A DNA stretch of 18,086 bases, from positions 1 to 18,086 of the forward strand of contig JALGZO010000700.1 of NCBI GenBank assembly GCA_025774865.1. The letters run 5' to 3'. Source of the DNA: a bacterium. GTDB lineage: Bacteria; ARS69. Shown here in pieces: positions 13,336 to 18,086 of this stretch. Within the stretch, counting starts at the first letter, position 1. Every line of letters begins with the position of its first letter. A program made the translations under genes and the position numbers. The notes beneath the pieces were generated by a model. The model was given only the letters and a program-made list of their open reading frames with translations. It ran no database searches and was not told where the DNA came from.

Positions 13336-14562
13336 GAAGCTGTCGAAGGCGATCATCGACGGATCGACGCCCAGATCGTCGAGCATCCGCTGGACGGCCG
13401 AGATCATCATCGGAGGGCCGCAAAGATAGTACTCGATCTCCGTGGGATCGGGGTGATCCCTGAGATACAGGTCGTGGCAGACCTGATGAATGAAACCGGT
13501 GGGCCCGTCCCAGTTGTCCTCCGGGAGTGGCTCGGAGAGCGCGAGCTTCCAGTCGAAGTTGTCGAAATCCTTCTTGATGTTGTCGAAGTCCTCGACGTAG
13601 AACGCTTCGCGGAGCGAACGCGCGCCGTACCAGTAGGTCACCTTCCGGTCGCGAGTTTTCAGCGTGTGGAAGAGGTGAAAGAGGTGACTGCGCATCGGCG
13701 CCATTCCGGCGCCGCCGCCGATGTAGCACATCTCCCGTTTCGTGTCCTTGATGAAGAACTCACCGTACGGTCCCGACACGACGCACTTGTCGCCCGGCTT
13801 CATGTTGAAGATGTACGACGACGCGATGCCCGGGGGCACGTCCATGCCCGGCGGCGGGGACGCGATCCGGATATTGAGCATGATGCGATTGCCCTCGGCC
13901 GGATGGTTCGCCATCGAGTACGCGCGGAAGACTTCTTCGTCGTTGGTGGCGTGATAGCGCCAGAGATCGAACTTGTCCCAGTCTCCCCGGTACTCCTGGG
14001 GGATGTCGAACTCCTTGTAATCGAGCTCGTAGGGCGGGATGTCGATCTGGATGTAGCCGCCGGCCTGGAAGTCGAGGGTCTGGCCGTCGTCGATCCTGAG
14101 ATCGAACTCCTTGATGAACGTGGCCACGTTGTCGTTCGACTGCACCGTGCAATCGAACTTCTGAATGCTGAAGACCTCCTCCGGCACGCGAATGGTCATG
14201 TCGTTCTTGACCTTGACCTGGCAGGCGAGCCGCCAGTGCTCCTTCTGCTCCGCCCGGGTGAGGTGGCCGACCTCGGTGGGCAAGATGTCACCGCCCCCTT
14301 CGAGGATCTGGCACTTGCACATCGCGCACGTGCCACCGCCGCCGCATGCGGACGGGAGGAAGATCTTCTCGTTCGACAGGATGGAGAGGAGATTGCCCCC
14401 GGCCGCCACCGTGGGGCTCTTATCGGCGTCGTCGTTGATCAGGATCTTGACCGGCCCCGACGCCACGAGCTTGGACTTCGCCACGCCGAGAAGCATGACG
14501 AGCAGCAGGATCGTCGCGGTGAAGATGAACGTGGACAGACCGACGAGGGTGATGAGCTCCAT
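13330..14562 (-). CDS. nqrF: Na+-NQR subunit F, NADH dehydrogenase component
   Basis: A 410-residue protein and the entry point for electrons. It oxidises NADH on the cytoplasmic face through FAD and a [2Fe-2S] centre. An N-terminal membrane helix (about 4-27) is followed by a ferredoxin domain with Cys73, Cys79, Cys82 and Cys114 (ACGGGGTCAMC, RLACQ), the FAD motif RAYS (213-216), the NADH-binding GGGAGMAPMRSHL (282-294) and CGPPMM (381-386). The C-terminus FDSFG resembles the family's FDDFG end. An extra Cys84 follows the third ligand. The ATG has GGAGG with 9-nt spacing and lies 28 nt after nqrE. The stop codon lies within the downstream tandem repeat. Confidence 0.97.
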   Translation of the reverse strand: MELITLVGLSTFIFTATILLLVMLLGVAKSKLVASGPVKILINDDADKSPTVAAGGNLLSILSNEKIFLPSACGGGGTCAMCKCQILEGGGDILPTEVGHLTRAEQKEHWRLACQVKVKNDMTIRVPEEVFSIQKFDCTVQSNDNVATFIKEFDLRIDDGQTLDFQAGGYIQIDIPPYELDYKEFDIPQEYRGDWDKFDLWRYHATNDEEVFRAYSMANHPAEGNRIMLNIRIASPPPGMDVPPGIASSYIFNMKPGDKCVVSGPYGEFFIKDTKREMCYIGGGAGMAPMRSHLFHLFHTLKTRDRKVTYWYGARSLREAFYVEDFDNIKKDFDNFDWKLALSEPLPEDNWDGPTGFIHQVCHDLYLRDHPDPTEIEYYLCGPPMMISAVQRMLDDLGVDPSMIAFDSFG

Positions 14563-14590
14563 CAGCCGGCTCCTCCGAACGGGCGCCTCA

Positions 14591-15199
14591 TCACAGCTGG
14601 ATCCCGGCGAAGCACTGAAATGCGAGCGCCATGAGCCCGGTCAAGAGCATCGCCATCCCGAGGCCCCGGAGACCCTTGGGGACGTTGGAGTAGCGGATCT
14701 TCGTCCGGATCGCGGCGAGAGCGGTGATCGCCAGTGCGAAGCCGATGCCGGCGCTCGCTCCGAACACGGTCGTCTCCCAGAAGTCGTATTTCCGCTCCAC
14801 CATGAAGAGCGACGAGCCGAGGATCGAGCAGTTCACCGCGATCAGCGGCAGGAAGATGCCCAGCGCCGTATAGAGCCTCTGGCTGTACCGATCGAGGAAC
14901 ATTTCCACGAGCTGCACGACCGCCGCGATCACCGCGATGAACAGGATGAAGTTCAGGAAGCTGAGATCGACGTGCGGCATGCCGGCCCACCCGAGCCCGC
15001 CCTTCTTCAGGAGATACTCGTGGATGACCCAGTTCAACGGCGTGGTGATCGTGAGCACGAAGACGACGGCGGCGCCGAGCCCCATGGCCGTCTCGATCTT
15101 CTTCGACACGGCGAGAAACGAGCACATCCCCAGGAAGTACGCGAGAACCATGTTCTCGACGAAGATCGATTTGGCGGCGAGGTTCAGATAATGTTCCAT
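14591..15199 (-). CDS. nqrE: Na+-NQR subunit E
   Basis: A 202-residue integral membrane protein with six predicted helices, the usual length. Cys26 ([10 protein letters not shown]) and Cys124 ([10 protein letters not shown]) are in the half-helix positions that, with two cysteines of NqrD, hold the intramembrane iron-sulfur centre in known Na+-NQR structures. The start ATG is one nt after the nqrD stop, with GAGG in front (GTCGAGGATCACTAGCATG), so translation is probably coupled. NqrD and NqrE are inverted-topology relatives, and the counterpart in Rnf complexes is RnfA. The full nqrABCDEF neighbourhood excludes Rnf here. Confidence 0.96.
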   Translation of the reverse strand: MEHYLNLAAKSIFVENMVLAYFLGMCSFLAVSKKIETAMGLGAAVVFVLTITTPLNWVIHEYLLKKGGLGWAGMPHVDLSFLNFILFIAVIAAVVQLVEMFLDRYSQRLYTALGIFLPLIAVNCSILGSSLFMVERKYDFWETTVFGASAGIGFALAITALAAIRTKIRYSNVPKGLRGLGMAMLLTGLMALAFQCFAGIQL

Positions 15200-15200
15200 G

Positions 15201-15884
15201 CTAGTGATCCTCGACGTAGCCGGTCCACGTGCGCTGCGCCCAGATGATCAGCCCGAGCAGGATGAAGGCGCCCGGCGGCACGACCATGAGGCCGAGATCC
15301 ACGTAGCCGAGGTCGTACATGAACTGCGGCACGACCTGGACCCCGAAGAGGCTGCCACTCCCGAACAGCTCGCGACCGAACGCAACCGTGCACAGGATCA
15401 CGGAGTAGCCGAGCGCATTGCCGAGCCCGTCGAGAAACGCCTGCCGCGGCGGGTTCGCCATGGCGAACGCCTCGGCCCGCCCCATGATGATGCAGTTCGT
15501 GATGATGAGCCCGACGAACACCGAGAGCTGCCTCGAGACGTCGTATACGAAGGCCTTGAGCACCTGGTCGGCGACGATCACGAGGCTCGCGATCACCGAG
15601 AGCTGCACGATGATGCGGATCTGCGACGGGATCCAGTTGCGAAGCAGGCTGATCACGGTGTTCGACATCGTCAGGACCGCGATCACCGCGAGTGACATCA
15701 CGACGGCGGTGTTCATCTGTACCGTGACCGCCAGCGCCGAGCAGATCCCGAGCACTTGCACCGTGATCGGATTGTTCTCCGAGAGCGGATCGGTGACGAT
15801 CCTCTTCGTTTTCTTGTCGAGCGAGAGGAGCTCGGTGAGCGTCTTGCGCGGAGCCTTGGCCGGTGCCGCCTGCGCGGTGCTCAT
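15201..15884 (-). CDS. nqrD: Na+-NQR subunit D
   Basis: A 227-residue membrane protein, about 17 residues longer than typical because of an Ala/Lys-rich N-terminal extension (1 to about 33) before [17 protein letters not shown]. The conserved Cys48 (GICSALAV) and Cys131 ([16 protein letters not shown]) supply two ligands of the iron-sulfur centre shared with NqrE. The start ATG overlaps the nqrC stop (ATGA) and is preceded by AGGAG with 8-nt spacing, which argues that the extension is real. It sits between nqrC and nqrE in the standard order. Confidence 0.96.
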   Translation of the reverse strand: MSTAQAAPAKAPRKTLTELLSLDKKTKRIVTDPLSENNPITVQVLGICSALAVTVQMNTAVVMSLAVIAVLTMSNTVISLLRNWIPSQIRIIVQLSVIASLVIVADQVLKAFVYDVSRQLSVFVGLIITNCIIMGRAEAFAMANPPRQAFLDGLGNALGYSVILCTVAFGRELFGSGSLFGVQVVPQFMYDLGYVDLGLMVVPPGAFILLGLIIWAQRTWTGYVEDH

Positions 15885-16597
15885 GAGCTCGTCTCCTGTC
15901 GGACCTTGCTGAAGTAGGGCTCATAAGCCCGGAGCGTCCTCGCGACCATTTCCGACACACCCTTCGAAGTGATCGTGGCGCCGCTGATGCCATCGACATA
16001 GTGCTGGAGATCGCCGGGTTCGGGATACCGGTCCGCCGCCGTCCCCTTCACGACCGAGACCGACATGATGCCGCCGTCGTCGGTCAGGATCTTCTTCCCG
16101 ATGAAGTTCTGCTGGAACCACTCCTTCTCGATCTCGCCGCCGAGCCCCGGGGTTTCGCCGTGTTGGTAGAAAGTGATCCCTTTCACCGTGTCGAGATCGC
16201 TCTCCAGGGCGAAATAGCCGTAGAGGGTCGACCAGAGCCCCTTCCCCACGATCGGGAACGTGTAGGCCGCGACCTGACCATCCTGTCGGACCTCGTAGAG
16301 CGGTAGCAGGTCCGGCTCGGAATCCGGGTCCACGTCCGAGGGCGTTCGCCCCTCCAGGACCTCCCCCGCCGGCGTCAGGACGAGCCCCACCAGATTCTCC
16401 TGAAAGGTCCGGCCGACTTCTTCGCGAGTGTGCGCCGCGTCGTAGAGATCCACCGATTTCAGGATGTTCTTCTGGATGTCGAGTTGCAGGTTCGCCTCCT
16501 GGCGATCCCGCAGCCCGATGGCGGCGGCCGAGACCATGAGGCTGCAGGCGAGGCAGATGATCACCGCGAAACGAAGCACCCGCAGGTTCTCAGACAC
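15881..16597 (-). CDS. nqrC: Na+-NQR subunit C, covalent FMN protein
   Basis: A 238-residue subunit with one N-terminal membrane helix (about 8-28) and a periplasmic FMN-binding domain. The flavinylation motif DGISGAT (202-208) is intact, and Thr208 is the expected site of FMN attachment by ApbE. Other family features are GLWSTLYGYFAL (120-131) and HGETPGLGGEI (146-156). The GTG at 16597 is chosen as the start. It overlaps the nqrB stop by 8 nt, has GGAGGAGG seven nt upstream and gives the usual N-terminus (M)SENLR. An ATG at 16633 would add 12 residues and a 44-nt overlap without such a ribosome site. Confidence 0.95.
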   Translation of the reverse strand: MSENLRVLRFAVIICLACSLMVSAAAIGLRDRQEANLQLDIQKNILKSVDLYDAAHTREEVGRTFQENLVGLVLTPAGEVLEGRTPSDVDPDSEPDLLPLYEVRQDGQVAAYTFPIVGKGLWSTLYGYFALESDLDTVKGITFYQHGETPGLGGEIEKEWFQQNFIGKKILTDDGGIMSVSVVKGTAADRYPEPGDLQHYVDGISGATITSKGVSEMVARTLRAYEPYFSKVRQETSS

Positions 16598-17777
16598 GAG
16601 CCAGCCTCCTCCGCATGTTCGCCTTGACGACAAAGTGGTCGATCAAGGGCGCGAAGACGTTCATGAAGAGAATCGCCAGCATGACGCCCTCGGGATAAGC
16701 CGGATTGACGGTCCGGACGAGGATCGACAGAAAGCCGGCGAGGAAACCGTAGATCCACTGGCCCGTGCTGGTCGCGGCCGCGGATACCGGGTCCGTCGCC
16801 ATGAAGACCAGCCCGAAGGCGAACCCTCCGAGCGAAAGCTGCCAGGTCCACGGGAGCGCCATGATGCCGGAGGAGGAGGGGCCGGCGACGGCATTGATGA
16901 AGAACGATCCTCCGATGCCGCCGAGGAGCATCGAGAGCATGATCTTCCAGCTGCCCACTCCGGTCAGGACGAGAATGAGCGCTCCGAGGAGACACGCGAA
17001 CGCGGAAACCTCGCCGAGGCTCCCCGGCACCAGCCCGAAGAACGCATCCTGCAGTCTGAAGCCCGCCTGCTCGACCGCCGCGACCACCGCCTGACCCTCG
17101 TGCTCGGCGGCCACTGCGAGCGGAGTCGCGCCGCTCCAGGCGTCGACGGTCCGGGCGGGATCGACCGCGGTCCACACTTCTCCCGACATGTGCGCCGGAT
17201 ACGCGAAGAAGACGAACGCCCGCGCCGTGAGAGCCGGGTTCAGCACGTTCATCCCGGTCCCGCCGAACACTTCCTTGCCGACGACGACTCCGAAGCTGAT
17301 GCCGGCCGCGACCATCCACAGCGGCAGGTCGGGCGGGCACGTCAGCGGAAACAGCATGCCGGTGACGAGAAATCCTTCGTTGATCTCGTGCTTGCGCACG
17401 ACCGCGAAGAGGACCTCCCACACGCCGCCGGCGACGTAGGACACGATGACGATCGGCAGCATGTGCCAGGCGCCTTGCAGGAAGCACGCGTACCAGGTCG
17501 TCGCCTCGCCGAGCGCCGCGAGCTTCTGCCAGCCGGTGTTGTACATCGCCCACAGGAAGCACGGCATGAGCGCGACGATCACCAGGGACATGAGGCGCTT
17601 GATGTCCATGCGGTCACGCACGTGCGGAGCCCGCCTCGCGGTGACGCCCGGAACGAAGAGGAAGGACTCGTTCGCTTCGAACAGAGGATACGCCCAGCCG
17701 AATTTCCCGCCCGGCTTGAAGAGAGGCTTCAGCTCCTCGAGCTTCTTGTGGAGGTCTCGAGTCTCCTCGAAATCCAT
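16590..17777 (-). CDS. nqrB: Na+-NQR subunit B, covalent FMN and quinone-site subunit
   Basis: A 395-residue polytopic membrane protein, close to the usual length of about 400. After a soluble N-terminus (1 to about 60) come multiple helices. The segment NEGFLVTGMLFPL (133-145) corresponds to the region implicated in quinone and inhibitor binding. GKEVFGGTGMNVLNPAL (167-183) is the family signature. The FMN attachment motif reads DAWSGAT (212-218), with Thr218 as acceptor. NqrB carries the main Na+ path and riboflavin in characterised complexes. It starts 3 nt after the nqrA stop and overlaps nqrC by 8 nt. Confidence 0.96.
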   Translation of the reverse strand: MDFEETRDLHKKLEELKPLFKPGGKFGWAYPLFEANESFLFVPGVTARRAPHVRDRMDIKRLMSLVIVALMPCFLWAMYNTGWQKLAALGEATTWYACFLQGAWHMLPIVIVSYVAGGVWEVLFAVVRKHEINEGFLVTGMLFPLTCPPDLPLWMVAAGISFGVVVGKEVFGGTGMNVLNPALTARAFVFFAYPAHMSGEVWTAVDPARTVDAWSGATPLAVAAEHEGQAVVAAVEQAGFRLQDAFFGLVPGSLGEVSAFACLLGALILVLTGVGSWKIMLSMLLGGIGGSFFINAVAGPSSSGIMALPWTWQLSLGGFAFGLVFMATDPVSAAATSTGQWIYGFLAGFLSILVRTVNPAYPEGVMLAILFMNVFAPLIDHFVVKANMRRRLARV

Positions 17778-17780
17778 CGC

Positions 17781-18086
17781 CTAGCCTTCCTCTTCCGTCA
17801 GGAAATCCTCGATGCCGCCCGCGATGATCTCGCCGAACTCGATCTTCGAGGGACAGACGAACGTGCACAACCCGCACTCCGCACAGTCCTGCAGGCCTAG
17901 CCCCTCCATCTCCTCGAGATCGTTCGCCAGGATGCTCTTCATCAGGTACGCCGGGAAAATGTCGACGGCACAAACATCGTCGTACACGCCCGTCGCGACG
18001 TGCGCGCGGACGCCGCCGCCGAGGTTCGTCGTCAGGTGCGGCTCCTTCACCGGAGCCACCGCACCGGCGTAGGCGCGCCACCGGCT
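17781..18086 (-). CDS. nqrA: Na+-NQR subunit A, C-terminal part (5' end outside window)
   Basis: The frame is open to the window edge and gives the last 101 residues of NqrA, the peripheral subunit implicated in ubiquinone interaction. Segments such as AYLMKSILANDLEEMEGLGL, LCTFVCPSKIEFGEII and the acidic end TEEEG align with known NqrA C-termini. The visible tail contains CAECGLCTFVCP, a CxxCxxCxxxCP pattern like a [4Fe-4S] ferredoxin half-site and like RnfC, the Rnf homologue of NqrA. Well-studied NqrA proteins keep only part of this (LCTFVCP). The gene heads the nqr operon, so its promoter is outside the window. Confidence 0.95.
   Translation of the reverse strand, partial: SRWRAYAGAVAPVKEPHLTTNLGGGVRAHVATGVYDDVCAVDIFPAYLMKSILANDLEEMEGLGLQDCAECGLCTFVCPSKIEFGEIIAGGIEDFLTEEEG

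Noticed and set aside
13035-13463. Plus-strand frame of 142 codons across the tandem repeat
   Set aside because: Its peptide repeats only because the DNA does, it runs into nqrF antisense, and it has no family match or ribosome binding site.
13243-14634. 463-codon frame antisense to nqrF
   Set aside because: It is a mirror of a strongly supported gene, rich in Arg/Val/Glu, without domain character.
16598-16633. ATG start for nqrC at 16633
   Set aside because: It gives an unusual 12-residue extension and long overlap. The GTG at 16597 has GGAGGAGG at correct spacing and the family N-terminus.

Overview
The window looks like a high-GC Gram-negative bacterium of the FCB superphylum, perhaps Candidatus Eisenbacteria or a relative. 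This is inferred from three things. The giant exported protein ends in a FlgD-Ig/type IX-style C-terminal sorting domain (PNPF...GRRVRTL...GWDGRN...GFYYARL...KKMTLLR). DUF11 and PD40 repeats are abundant. There is a complete Na+-translocating NADH:quinone reductase system. No rRNA, tRNA, CRISPR array, transposase or phage gene was seen.

Layout, left to right. (1) 1-301: the last 21 codons of an unidentified gene, then nqrM, the small Cys-rich Na+-NQR maturation factor, both on +. (2) 302-511: an intergenic leader with a good rho-independent terminator and a short direct repeat. (3) 512-9940: one gene encoding a 3142-residue secreted mosaic. It has a signal peptide and four six-bladed PD40 (TolB-like) propellers, followed in turn by 1, 3, 2 and 4 DUF11 domains. 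After these come a linker domain, a YVTN-type propeller, a diheme cytochrome c peroxidase/MauG-like domain with two CxxCH sites, and the sorting domain. (4) 9941-10135: an intergenic hairpin. (5) 10136-12900: a translationally coupled pair, an AsnB-type amidotransferase and a GT9 (heptosyltransferase-like) glycosyltransferase, probably for surface polysaccharide. (6) 12901-13329: a 429-nt non-coding stretch between convergent operons, filled with a 123-nt hairpin, a second hairpin with 26-bp perfect arms and a 121-bp tandem duplication. The duplication includes the stop codon of nqrF. (7) 13330-18086 on -: nqrF, nqrE, nqrD, nqrC, nqrB and the 3' end of nqrA, in the canonical nqrABCDEF order with tight or overlapping junctions.

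The two ends belong together functionally: NqrM is needed to assemble the complex encoded by nqrA-F, yet it lies about 13 kb away on the opposite strand. The giant protein and the asnB-GT9 pair separate them. The observations most worth following are the architecture of the giant protein, a ferredoxin-like Cys motif in the NqrA C-terminus, and the structured repeats at the end of the nqr operon.
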